From: Entomomonas sp945283395
GTDB lineage: Bacteria > Pseudomonadota > Gammaproteobacteria > Pseudomonadales > Pseudomonadaceae
Reading direction: 5' to 3'
NCBI GenBank assembly: GCA_946480835.1
Contig: CAMLLC010000001.1
Coordinates: forward strand, 1 to 64,000
DNA length: 64,000 bases
The number at the start of each line of letters is the position of its first letter. Positions within the stretch are counted from its first letter, which is position 1. The position numbers and the translations under genes were made by a program. The notes beneath the pieces were generated by a model, which saw nothing but the letters and a program-made list of their open reading frames with translations, ran no database searches and had not been told where the DNA came from. Below, piece after piece: positions 51,803 to 60,580 of this stretch.

Positions 51803-53245
51803 ATGAGTAAAAAGATTTTAACAGGTGCCAATGGCGCACCAATAGCTGATAATCAAAATTCACGAACAGCTGGTCCGAGAGGCCCTGTTACCTTAGATGA
51901 CTTTCATTTAGTTGAGAAATTAGCTCACTTTAGTAGAGAAAATATTCCTGAACGCCGCGTTCACGCAAAAGGTTCTGGTGCACACGGGACTTTTGAAGTT
52001 ACTAAAGATATTACAAAATATACTTGTGCTAAGATTTTTTCAAAAATTGGGAAAAAAACGCCTATGTTCGCTCGTTTTTCTACAGTAGGCGGCGAAAGGG
52101 GCTCAGCAGATACTGCCCGTGATCCTCGTGGTTTCTCTTTAAAATTCTATACGGAAGATGGTAACTGGGATGTTGTAGGTAATAATACCCCTGTATTTTT
52201 TATTAGAGATGCTATTAAATTTCCAGACTTTATCCATACCCAAAAGCGTGATCCTAGATCAAATTTAAAACCTTCTCAAATGAAGTGGGATTTTTGGTCG
52301 CATTCTCCCGAATCATTACATCAAGTAACCATTTTATTTTCTGACCGGGGCATTCCTAATGGTTATCGCCATATGCATGGCTATGGCAGCCATACTTATA
52401 GCTTAATCAATAGTAAAGGTGAACGCACTTGGGTCAAATGGCACTTTAGAACACAACAAGGAATTAAAAATTTATCCCCCCAAAAAGCTGAAGAACTAGC
52501 CGGTAGTAATCCAGATTATGCACAAGATGACCTATTTCACGCTATTGAACGGGGCCACTATCCTAGATGGGGTGTTTATATTCAAGTAATGACTGAAGAA
52601 CAAGCAAAGCAACGCACTGAAAATCCTTTTGATGTAACCAAAGTATGGTCTCAAAAAGAATTCCCTTTGATAGAAGTAGGTTATTTTGAATTAAATCGTA
52701 ACCCTGAAAACTATTTTGCTGAAGTAGAACAAGCAGGGTTTGCGCCCAGTAATATTGTCCCAGGCATTGGCTTTTCACCTGATAGAATGCTCCAAGGTCG
52801 AATTTTTGCTTATGCCGATGCACAACGCTATAGAATAGGTACAAATTATCAACAATTGCCTATTAACGCCCCTAAATGCCCTTATCATAATTATCAACGT
52901 GATGGCGCTATGCGATTTGACGGTAATAGTGGCGGGCAACCTAATTATGAGCCCAATAGCTACGATGATGCGCCTAAACAAACTAATATGAAAGAACCAG
53001 CTTTTCCAGCTGAATTATCAGGGCCAGCTTATCAATATGATCATAGAGAAGATGGAGATTATTATAGTCAGCCTGGGGCGCTATTCAGATTAATGAATAA
53101 AGCACAACAAGATTTACTTATCAATAATATTGTTACCTCTATGACAGGTGTTACGCAAGATGTACAAAAACGGGTAATAGGACATTTATTAAAAATTGAC
53201 CCTACTTTTGGAGAAGGCGTAGCCAAAGGTTTAAATATTAATTAG
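51803..53245 (+). CDS. katA: Monofunctional heme catalase (small subunit, clade 3 type)
   Basis: This enzyme breaks hydrogen peroxide down to water and oxygen. The 480-residue protein has catalytic His54 in RRVHAKGSGAHG, the Asn region DVVGNNTPVFF near 120 and the heme-ligand Tyr in RIFAYADAQRYRIG near 335. Its length is typical for small-subunit, NADPH-binding catalases. GGAG at 51792-51795 precedes the ATG. It has no signal peptide, so it is cytoplasmic. It is divergent from bioB and followed by a strong terminator. Confidence 0.95.
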   Translation: MSKKILTGANGAPIADNQNSRTAGPRGPVTLDDFHLVEKLAHFSRENIPERRVHAKGSGAHGTFEVTKDITKYTCAKIFSKIGKKTPMFARFSTVGGERGSADTARDPRGFSLKFYTEDGNWDVVGNNTPVFFIRDAIKFPDFIHTQKRDPRSNLKPSQMKWDFWSHSPESLHQVTILFSDRGIPNGYRHMHGYGSHTYSLINSKGERTWVKWHFRTQQGIKNLSPQKAEELAGSNPDYAQDDLFHAIERGHYPRWGVYIQVMTEEQAKQRTENPFDVTKVWSQKEFPLIEVGYFELNRNPENYFAEVEQAGFAPSNIVPGIGFSPDRMLQGRIFAYADAQRYRIGTNYQQLPINAPKCPYHNYQRDGAMRFDGNSGGQPNYEPNSYDDAPKQTNMKEPAFPAELSGPAYQYDHREDGDYYSQPGALFRLMNKAQQDLLINNIVTSMTGVTQDVQKRVIGHLLKIDPTFGEGVAKGLNIN

Positions 53246-53272
53246 TAATAACTAGATATGAGTATTTTTTTT

Positions 53273-53306
53273 AGCCTTAACTTTCCCCTTTGGTTAAGGC
53301 TTTTTT
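53273..53306 (+). terminator. Rho-independent terminator after katA
   Basis: AGCCTTAAC and GTTAAGGCT form a stem with an 11-base loop followed by a T6 run. It lies 28 bases after the katA stop. A T-rich run also precedes the stem on the complementary reading, so it may work in both directions and end lysP transcripts as well. Confidence 0.85.
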
Positions 53307-53434
53307 AAAGGAAATAATATTTTTTAAATTCTTTAATATTCCTCATAGCTAAGTGAGTTAACATAAGATGTTCAGCTTTTCTTTGCGTTGTATTAGCAAT
53401 CCTTACTTCTACTCAACAGACTTAAGACATTACA

Positions 53435-54904
53435 TTAGTCTCTTTTAAACTCAGGATATTTCATATCTTGGTAACGTATAAATTTTGTTTTTTTGGTAAA
53501 TTTATAAGATAACCAAATTACGAAAAATAGTGGTAAACCTATATAGGTTGAAACTACTCGCTTCCAATCTATAGTATTGGCCCAAAAAGCTTGATAGTCC
53601 TGCCCTATTACGATAACCATACAAATAATAAAGGCAAAAATAGGACCAAAAGGAAATGACCCTGCCTTGTAAGGTAATTTAGCTAGATCTCTACCTTGAG
53701 CTATATATCCCTTTCTAAAACGGTAATGACTAATAGCAATCCCCAACCAAGCAATAAAACCCGTCATCCCAGAAATACTCAATAACCAACCATATACCTC
53801 TTGACCTTTAAAAGTAGAGGTTAAGAAACACAACATAGCAATTAAGGTAGTAGCATATAACGCGTTTCGGGGCACACCATTGTCAGATAATCTAGCAAAA
53901 ATAGCAGGTGCTTTTCTATCACAAGCTAAAGCATACAGCATACGAGAGGAAGCATACATACCTGAATTGCCAGCAGATAAGACTGCAGTTAAAATTACTG
54001 CATTCATGATAGTTGCTGCTGATAATAAACCAGCATGCTGAAATACTAAGGTGAAAGGGCTTACTGCAATATCAGACTCACTATTACTTAATAATCGAGG
54101 GTCAGTATAAGGAATCAAAAAACTAATAATAAAAATAGCAAATATATAAAATAATAAAATACGCCAGAAGATGCGCTTTACTGCTATCGGAATATTTTTA
54201 CTGGGATTTTCTGATTCCCCAGCTGCAATACCTACTAACTCCGTTCCCTGAAAAGAAAAGCCAACTATCATAGCTACTCCCACCATTGCAGGAAATCCGC
54301 CAACAAATGGAGCGTCTCCTGCTGTCCAATTATGCCAACCACCTAAATGTCCTCCCTTTATTATCCCAAAAATCATTAGTAAACCTAGAATAATAAAGAC
54401 TAGCACAGTAACAACTTTAATAAGTGCAAACCAAAATTCAGCCTCGCCAAAACCTTTTACCGAAATATAATTAAGCCAAAACATTATCACTAAAAATAAT
54501 GCACTCCATTTCCAACCAGCCACATCAGGCAACCAATAGAGCATGACTAATTGCAACGAGACAAGGTCAACAGCTATAGTTACAGCCCAGTTGTACCAAT
54601 AATTCAGCCCCATTGCAAAACCAAAACCTTCATCCACATATTCAGCACTATAAGTAGCAAAAGAACCAGGTGTTGGCATAAAGGCAGCTAATTCTGCCAA
54701 ACTTGTCATAATAAAATAGACCATCATGCCTACAATAATATAAGACAGTAATGCTCCAGCAGGCCCTGCTACTGCAATAGTTTTACCCGATGCCACGAAC
54801 AATCCTGTGCCTATCGAACCGCCTATAGCTATCATAGATAAATGGCGGGCTCTTAATGATCTTTTTAAAGAAGGTTGATTATCTTTGGTTGTTGGTGCCG
54901 ACAT
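53435..54904 (-). CDS. lysP: Lysine-specific permease
   Basis: This amino acid:proton symporter of the APC family has 489 residues and 12 membrane segments. It is very similar in wording to E. coli LysP: RSLRARHLSMIAIGGSIGTG, NYWYNWAVTIAVDLVSLQLV, NYISVKGFGEAEFWFALIKV, and SFQGTELVGIAAGES with the APC substrate motif. LysP imports lysine and in E. coli also acts with CadC. It is transcribed alone. Confidence 0.92.
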   Translation of the reverse strand: MSAPTTKDNQPSLKRSLRARHLSMIAIGGSIGTGLFVASGKTIAVAGPAGALLSYIIVGMMVYFIMTSLAELAAFMPTPGSFATYSAEYVDEGFGFAMGLNYWYNWAVTIAVDLVSLQLVMLYWLPDVAGWKWSALFLVIMFWLNYISVKGFGEAEFWFALIKVVTVLVFIILGLLMIFGIIKGGHLGGWHNWTAGDAPFVGGFPAMVGVAMIVGFSFQGTELVGIAAGESENPSKNIPIAVKRIFWRILLFYIFAIFIISFLIPYTDPRLLSNSESDIAVSPFTLVFQHAGLLSAATIMNAVILTAVLSAGNSGMYASSRMLYALACDRKAPAIFARLSDNGVPRNALYATTLIAMLCFLTSTFKGQEVYGWLLSISGMTGFIAWLGIAISHYRFRKGYIAQGRDLAKLPYKAGSFPFGPIFAFIICMVIVIGQDYQAFWANTIDWKRVVSTYIGLPLFFVIWLSYKFTKKTKFIRYQDMKYPEFKRD

Positions 54905-55356
54905 TAGTAACCTTATTCACTCTTAAATAGAGAGATTTTAACAAATAATGTACTAAATAGCTTAAAAGAATTTATTAACTGATTAGCAATTTTCTCCACT
55001 TATTAGATAAAGCTAATTAAAGATGCTCCTATTAAATTGCTCTGTGTACTATGAGAATAACTGTAATATCATTTCAAAATGATTATTTTATCCTAGAATT
55101 TTTAGTGTTTAGCTATCTTTAACAAGGTAATTTATTTTAATTCGTTTTGTTAAATACTTCTGTTTAATAATTATTTTACAACTAGCTAGACTTTTCTTTT
55201 TGAGATAGGTAAAAAATGCAATAAAACTGCTATTAACTTACTAATTCTTTTAATTTTTTTAAAACTTAGAAAAAATTAGCACTTCTTAAATTAAATTCTT
55301 TTACAATTAACAGATAACTTTATAATATATCTATGAAATGATCTGGTATATTGCTA
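54905..55356. other. Gene-free AT-rich stretch between lysP and a lipoprotein gene
   Basis: About 450 bases between two divergent genes with stops in all frames. Promoters of lysP and of the lipoprotein gene must lie here. I recognise no gene remnant, RNA or operator. Confidence 0.5.
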
Positions 55357-56103
55357 ATGAGCCAAGTAGTTCTTAAGACCATTCAATATTTTTTATTAAC
55401 GAGTTCCCTATTAGTTAGCGTTGCCTGTCAGTCTAACTTAAGCAATGCTAATTTAGAGCATGATGAAATCATTACCAACTCTAATGAGTCTGGAGCCGGT
55501 GAATTACTTCAAACAGATGCTAATCGTATAGCTACTATTGCTATGCGTAATAATCTTTATAGTCTCTATATTCTATTAGATAAATTCTATAAAAGGAATC
55601 CAAAGCAATGGCGTAAAATAGCTAATTCATCTAAAGAAGCTAAGAACATAGTATATCAATCTATTGAACAAAATAAACCTTTCCCGGGATTAAATAATAA
55701 GAACAACATAGATGCTTTATATATAGCATTAGATCCTGATTTTACGGGTGATCGCGTAGGAGCCTTGATTTATGGCATGGCAACCATGATCATTATAGCG
55801 CATGGGAATCATACTAAATTCTATATTTCTGATATAGTTAATGGCGAACATGTATTTAATGCTGCACGTAATGTAGATATAGTTCAATGGATGCTCAAGC
55901 AAAGGAAAGATCATAAAGGTAATCCATTACTAGTTTCAAATGAGATTTCTGATAATAGTTATAATTTAAGTTTTGCTAAAGAGTTAGCTAAAATTTCCGC
56001 TCGCTTAGACTTAGTGGCAGCAGTATTGGATGAACGTTATAGACGAGTGGGTGTTAACTATGTCCATAACTTATTATTTCTTACTTTTTTTCCTGTTCAA
56101 TAG
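55357..56103 (+). CDS. Predicted lipoprotein of unknown function
   Basis: This 248-residue protein has a lipoprotein signal (MSQVVLKTIQYFLL, lipobox SVAC at residues 21-24). The mature domain is largely helical: TDANRIATIAMRNNLYSLYI, DKFYKRNPKQWRK, YIALDPDFTGDRVGALIYGM and LDLVAAVLDERYRRVG. It resembles conserved Pseudomonas lipoproteins without known role. The ATG at 55357 is chosen over a TTG at 55351. It is monocistronic, with a hairpin at the stop. Confidence 0.7.
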   Translation: MSQVVLKTIQYFLLTSSLLVSVACQSNLSNANLEHDEIITNSNESGAGELLQTDANRIATIAMRNNLYSLYILLDKFYKRNPKQWRKIANSSKEAKNIVYQSIEQNKPFPGLNNKNNIDALYIALDPDFTGDRVGALIYGMATMIIIAHGNHTKFYISDIVNGEHVFNAARNVDIVQWMLKQRKDHKGNPLLVSNEISDNSYNLSFAKELAKISARLDLVAAVLDERYRRVGVNYVHNLLFLTFFPVQ

Positions 56104-56128
56104 CCCTATATTTCTCAATTGCGGGCTA
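56101..56128 (+). terminator. Possible weak terminator at the lipoprotein stop
   Basis: TAGCCC and GGGCTA pair across a 16-base loop, beginning at the stop codon itself and followed by GTTTAA. The stem is short and the T-run poor. Confidence 0.3.
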
Positions 56129-56360
56129 GTTTAATGCAATAAATCGTAAATTGATCAAACTCTCCACTAATATAAGTATTCTTAGGTAAATAAGCTAGTT
56201 AACTGGCAAGCATAAATATAAAACTAAAGTGTAAAATAGGAGATCCTTGCAACGCTTGTTTTTTGCCAACAGCTAGCTTAACTAAGTCATATCTAGAAAC
56301 TTTTTAATACATTAGTTAGAGACTCATTTAAACTTAGATAAGCACAAATGAGCTTTAAAT

Positions 56361-56972
56361 TTATTTATGTTGATAATGAGTAACTGCATATAAATTAGGT
56401 AAGGTTGATAAATCTCTATCTTGTTTTTGTACTATAAAAATTTCCACTCTTTTATTTTCTTCTCTTCCTTTAGCTGTAGTATTTGTTCTTCTAGGCTGAT
56501 TATCGCCAACTCCAGTGGCAAATAAGTGATAAGCATTTAAACCTGCTACACTAAATACTGAACTTACGCTCTTAGCTCTTTTTTTACTTAAATCTGTATT
56601 AGCTATTGCATTACCTGCATTATCTGAATGTCCAACAATGATAATTACAGTATCTTTATCCTGTTTAGCTAACTTAGCAATATTAGTTAAGGGTGATAAG
56701 GTGGAAGGCAATAATACATCTGGCCTTTTGGCATTAAAGCTATTCTTAACGGGCATAATAACAACAATAGCATCATTTCTTTGTTCTATTTCAAATTTAG
56801 AACTACCTACTGCTTGTTTAACCAATTGCTCATTTATAGCTGTTGAAGTATAGGTAACATTCCCTTTTTTTAGTACAACTACCTGTTCGTTATCAGTTTT
56901 ATTGGTGGAACAACCTATTAATACTAAAATGCTTGTTAGTAATACAACAACAGTAAGCACTTTTTTATACAT
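56361..56972 (-). CDS. OmpA-family lipoprotein (Pal/YfiB-like)
   Basis: This predicted outer-membrane lipoprotein has a C-terminal OmpA/MotB peptidoglycan-binding domain: IIVGHSDNAGNAIANTDLSKKRA, then the YHLFATGVGDNQPRRTNTT core and GREENKRVEIFIV. The signal peptide ends at the lipobox LIGC. Possible starts are ATGs at 56999, 56984 and 56972. No clear ribosome binding site decides; 56972 gives the most usual signal length (Cys at 21). The N-terminal region has no recognised domain. It is transcribed alone. Confidence 0.85.
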   Translation of the reverse strand: MYKKVLTVVVLLTSILVLIGCSTNKTDNEQVVVLKKGNVTYTSTAINEQLVKQAVGSSKFEIEQRNDAIVVIMPVKNSFNAKRPDVLLPSTLSPLTNIAKLAKQDKDTVIIIVGHSDNAGNAIANTDLSKKRAKSVSSVFSVAGLNAYHLFATGVGDNQPRRTNTTAKGREENKRVEIFIVQKQDRDLSTLPNLYAVTHYQHK

Positions 56973-57074
56973 TAATTTGAGCATAAATTTTATCAGCATA
57001 AGCTATGATTAAAGCGCATATAATATAGCATATTATAGCACTATTTTATATAACTTTAGTCTACTTAAAATTTA

Positions 57075-58358
57075 TTACACATCATGTGTTGTAAGCTGTT
57101 GATTAATTTTATAAATAATAATTCCAATAATACTTGCTAATAAAATATAAGTAATAGCAAACAGGCTTGAAATCATTGTCAAACTTATTAATAGCGGGGG
57201 ACTAATGCCTGCCCATATAGAATAGGCTAAATTATAAGTAACAGAAATACCTGTTACTCTATTCTCAGGTGGAAACAGTCGCACCATGATAGTAGGCACC
57301 AAAGCAACTACCCCGCAACAAATACCAGCAAATATGGCACCTATAGCTTTACAAACTAAATTATAAGGCATTAATAAATAAAAAATACTAAACCCCACAA
57401 ACAACGCTATACTATAATAATAAAAAGCGCGCCATACCCCTATTCTATCGGCTATAGCCCCGGCTACTACACAGCCAATATTCAAAGCCATTATACCTAA
57501 ACTAGAAATGACTAAACTCTGTTGCATAGTAACACCATAATATTGTTTCATTACAGTAGGTGTAACCATTACTAGTACTACTATTGCTGATGTTAATACA
57601 CATGAAATAAGCATAGCCGGTATTATCAATGATTTGGATCGGCTAATGACCTGATGTAATGATAAAACCGGATTAACTGCTCGATTTTTCTGCATTGCTA
57701 AAAAAACAGGCGTTTCATCTAAACGTAGCCTCATAAAAATAGAAATGAGACCACAAATACCCCCTACAAAAAAAGGTATTCGCCAACCATAACTTATCAA
57801 TGCTAATTCATCAAATACTTTAAAAATGATGGCACCTACTATGGCACCTAATAAATAACCTATAGTTAGCCCAGCCTGTAACGACCCTAGCACAAGACCT
57901 ACATATGATTTTGGGGCATGCTCGTAAACAAATACCCAAGCACTAGGAACTTCACCTCCTACGGCTGCACCTTGGATGATTCTAAATAGTAATAATAACA
58001 AAGGTGCAAAATAACCAATTTGTTGATAACTTGGCATGAGACTTGTCAAAAAACAAGGCATAGACATCATTAGAATAGTGATAGTAAATGCCTTTTTACG
58101 TCCAAATTTATCAGCATATCTAGCCATAAGTATGCCACCAAATGGACGTGCCAAATATCCAGCTGAAAAAATAGCAAATGTTTGTAATAGGCTAAGCCAA
58201 TATGGCATCTGTGGAGGAAAAAAAACCTGTTGAATAACGTCAGCTAAGAAAACAAAAATAACGAAATCAAAAACCTCAAGAGCTCCCCCTAAGGCAGATA
58301 GTCCTAATGTTTTATTAATTTTTCCAAAATTCAAAGGAGTGGTGGTTAAATGCGCCAT
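57075..58358 (-). CDS. MFS transporter, metabolite:H+ symporter (MHS) family
   Basis: This 427-residue protein has 12 predicted membrane segments. It carries ALGGALEVFDFVIFVFLADV at the start and the MHS motif RPFGGILMARYADKFGRKKA near residue 75. RIIQGAAVGGEVPSAWVFVYEH lies near 130. Relatives (ProP, ShiA, citrate or ketoglutarate carriers) import organic acids or osmolytes; the substrate is unknown. It is transcribed alone on the minus strand, with 74 bases to the DUF1287 gene. Confidence 0.87.
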   Translation of the reverse strand: MAHLTTTPLNFGKINKTLGLSALGGALEVFDFVIFVFLADVIQQVFFPPQMPYWLSLLQTFAIFSAGYLARPFGGILMARYADKFGRKKAFTITILMMSMPCFLTSLMPSYQQIGYFAPLLLLLFRIIQGAAVGGEVPSAWVFVYEHAPKSYVGLVLGSLQAGLTIGYLLGAIVGAIIFKVFDELALISYGWRIPFFVGGICGLISIFMRLRLDETPVFLAMQKNRAVNPVLSLHQVISRSKSLIIPAMLISCVLTSAIVVLVMVTPTVMKQYYGVTMQQSLVISSLGIMALNIGCVVAGAIADRIGVWRAFYYYSIALFVGFSIFYLLMPYNLVCKAIGAIFAGICCGVVALVPTIMVRLFPPENRVTGISVTYNLAYSIWAGISPPLLISLTMISSLFAITYILLASIIGIIIYKINQQLTTHDV

Positions 58359-58432
58359 TCTACCTTCTTATTTAAAATTGTTAATTATAAATAAATCAAT
58401 AATCCATTCTAAATAGCCAACTAGATATGAGG

Positions 58433-59020
58433 TCACCTATCAAAATACCTATAATGTCCTACTATTGTCCATGCGAACAATACGTCTTCCTGCTGAGTTC
58501 CCCAGCCTATATTATGAATAATTAGTGGAATCCCTTCTTTACTCTGGTTAATGGATACTATACCTATATGGGGTCGTCCATTATCAAGTCTCCAAGATAC
58601 TATATCACCAGCAAAATAATCTTTAGCTTGTTTAGTCACTTGCAGACTTTTGCCATGACGTTTAAAAAATATTTCTAAATTAGGAACACGTCTATGATCT
58701 ATATTTTTATCCGTTTTAGTCAGCCCCCACGTATTAGGATAATGTCTAAAGTTTGTTTGCATATCTTGGTGCACTAACTGCTGTAAATCAACTTGCTGTG
58801 CTCTGAGCGCTCTTACCACAACATCACTACATACTCCTCGCGCTACAGGAATATCACCCATAGGATAAGATATTTGAGTATAATTAGGATCATAAACTAA
58901 AGTTTGACCTACCTGTTTTAAGGCTGCGGTTGCTACTTTTCTATTATCCGCCCAGCTAGTCAAAGGCAGATTAATGAGTAACGATAGAAATAACATATAT
59001 AGTACTTTTACTCTTGCCAT
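58433..59020 (-). CDS. DUF1287 (YijF-like) exported protein
   Basis: This 195-residue protein has a signal peptide ending near SWA (about residue 25). The conserved part has YPMGDIPVARGVCSDVVVRALR, LQQLVHQDMQ and NIDHRRVPNLEIFFKRHG. It ends with GDIVSWRLDNGRPHIGIVS and HNIGWGTQQEDVLF, all typical of DUF1287. The Cys and His in GVCSDV and PHIGIV resemble a NlpC/P60-like (papain fold) active site, so a periplasmic amidase role is possible but unproven. Confidence 0.85.
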   Translation of the reverse strand: MARVKVLYMLFLSLLINLPLTSWADNRKVATAALKQVGQTLVYDPNYTQISYPMGDIPVARGVCSDVVVRALRAQQVDLQQLVHQDMQTNFRHYPNTWGLTKTDKNIDHRRVPNLEIFFKRHGKSLQVTKQAKDYFAGDIVSWRLDNGRPHIGIVSINQSKEGIPLIIHNIGWGTQQEDVLFAWTIVGHYRYFDR

Positions 59021-59159
59021 GTATTCTCCTAGCGTTTAGTTTGGCACTGATCTTAAAGGCGCTACTCTACAAGAAAACTTGTATATCTTCTAGTTATAGA
59101 AGTGGAAAAATTATTCTTTTATTAATTAGTTAGTCTTTTTATCAGTAACTGATCAATTA

Positions 59160-59625
59160 TTGCCAGATACAAAAGAATGTATACTCTACCCAACACCACA
59201 GAATTGGCTAGAACAAGCACAACAAAAAGAGAATGCTTCTATGTTGTTGATCTATCATGCTAATTGTAAAAAAACAGCTTTTATAGCATTGAATTTATTA
59301 GTTTGTTATACCGAATTGGGAGATTTACCATATAAACTTTCACGTTTAGCTCATAAGGAATTATGCTATTTTGAGCAACTAGCTTCTATAATAAAAAAAC
59401 GTTAAGTAAAGTATAGTTACCTTGAGATCGCACAATATGCCTATTATCTCCATAAGCATCTAAGAAAAACTAAGCCTGAAATAATGACTGATATACTTAT
59501 TATCAGTGCTTTTATTGACGCTTGCTCAGATGAGCTTTTTTTGTATAGCTCTTTTGGTTGATAATGAATTAGCTATTTTAACATCTGATAAGATATTTAG
59601 GCTTCATATTGGAGCAGCAGAATAA
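59160..59625 (+). pseudogene. miaE: Decayed miaE (tRNA 2-methylthio-N6-isopentenyladenosine hydroxylase)
   Basis: The first part reads LPDTKECILYPTPQNWLEQA, LLIYHANCKKTAFIALNLLV and SRLAHKELCYFEQL, matching the N-terminus of MiaE, including the diiron ligand region. An in-frame stop at 59403-59405 interrupts it. The same frame continues with YSYLEIAQYAYYLHK, MTDILIISAFIDACSDE and a stop. The end NELAILTSDKIFRLHIG lies in another frame and matches the MiaE C-terminus after an internal deletion of roughly 50 to 70 codons. No ATG exists at the expected start. The gene is non-functional; MiaE normally hydroxylates the modified A37 of tRNA. Confidence 0.85.
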
Positions 59626-59765
59626 TTATATAAATCTATTTGTATTTTTTAGAGATTAGTTTTAATTACATTAAATTTACATATCTTTTACTCTTTATTG
59701 CATTTTATTTATGCTTATTTCCTATCAAAATAAACACATTTATAACCAATAGGAAAATGTTTATC

Positions 59766-60086
59766 ATGAAAAAAATAATACCCCTTTCAATAGCAGCTTT
59801 ATTATCTTTAAGTGTTGGTGGTTACGCAGTTGCCCTAGATGAAGAGACTCCTCAAGCTGAACAAGCACAATATCAACAACATGCAACAAAACATAATGCT
59901 AATAATCAAGCTAAAAAAGTTAACAAAGAAAGCCAACATCAAACTAAAAATAACGCAACAAAAAGAGCTAAACAACATAAAAAAGAAGCAAAAACTTCAT
60001 CAACTAAAACAACTAAAAAACACAACAGCTCTGTTAAGCAACCAAAAAAAGTAGAAGAATCTTACGTTAATACTCAAGCCGAATAA
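59766..60086 (+). CDS. Small Lys-rich secreted protein (Asr-like)
   Basis: This 106-residue protein has a clear signal peptide (MKKIIPLSIAALLSLSVGGY, cleavage after AVA). The mature 83 residues contain 16 Lys, many Gln, Asn, Thr and His, and no Cys, Gly or Trp. It is strongly basic in the middle, with acidic ends, and probably disordered. Composition resembles the periplasmic acid-shock protein Asr, but no sequence motif is shared. The ATG at 59766 starts the signal; upstream in-frame ATGs would give an unusual hydrophobic extension. A strong terminator follows, so it is expressed as a single gene. Confidence 0.65.
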   Translation: MKKIIPLSIAALLSLSVGGYAVALDEETPQAEQAQYQQHATKHNANNQAKKVNKESQHQTKNNATKRAKQHKKEAKTSSTKTTKKHNSSVKQPKKVEESYVNTQAE

Positions 60087-60097
60087 TTGTTTTTGTT

Positions 60098-60128
60098 AAA
60101 AGGGCTAGTGGAAAATTAGCCCTTTTTT
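60098..60128 (+). terminator. Rho-independent terminator after the Lys-rich protein gene
   Basis: AAAAGGGCTA pairs with TAGCCCTTTT across a 9-base loop, with further T residues after it. It lies 11 bases after the stop codon. This is a strong intrinsic terminator and supports the gene being real. Confidence 0.88.
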
Positions 60129-60580
60129 AATTTAATCATTAATTAGCTATGACCTTTTTAACTCTATATGAATGAAAAAATTTTTATTCCTAATAAATTT
60201 ATCATTAAAATAATACGCTATTAATCAAAATCTTTTTTGACATCTACTAGATTAATTGTCCTATAATCTAAAAAAATCAGCTTAGATCACCGCATCTATA
60301 ATTAATCAACAATTAAAACTTTCTTCTTTGAATAATTTCTATCTTTATTAACGAATAAGATGTCATTTAAGCTTTAATTTTTGCACTCGACAGTCATTCA
60401 TAGTTATACAGATCTTTTCAAAATAATAATTAATGGTTGTTATTTTGAATTTTTTAAATTTCTTATTTTTTTGCAAATTAGTATTATAATTTTATTTAGA
60501 TCAATAAGTTAAATAGTGATTAACTGTAATTTTAAGCTTATACTACATCCCTTTTATAGTTATTAAAATCATTAGCTATC
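60129..60580. other. Gene-free stretch before the YceK-like gene
   Basis: About 450 very AT-rich bases with stops in all frames. No coding remnant or RNA gene is recognised. It must hold the promoter of the YceK-like lipoprotein gene. Confidence 0.5.

Noticed and set aside
59640..59765. N-terminal extension of the Lys-rich protein from 59640
   Set aside because: The extension has no ribosome binding site, overlaps the miaE remnant's downstream region and would bury a perfect signal peptide; the ATG at 59766 is preferred.
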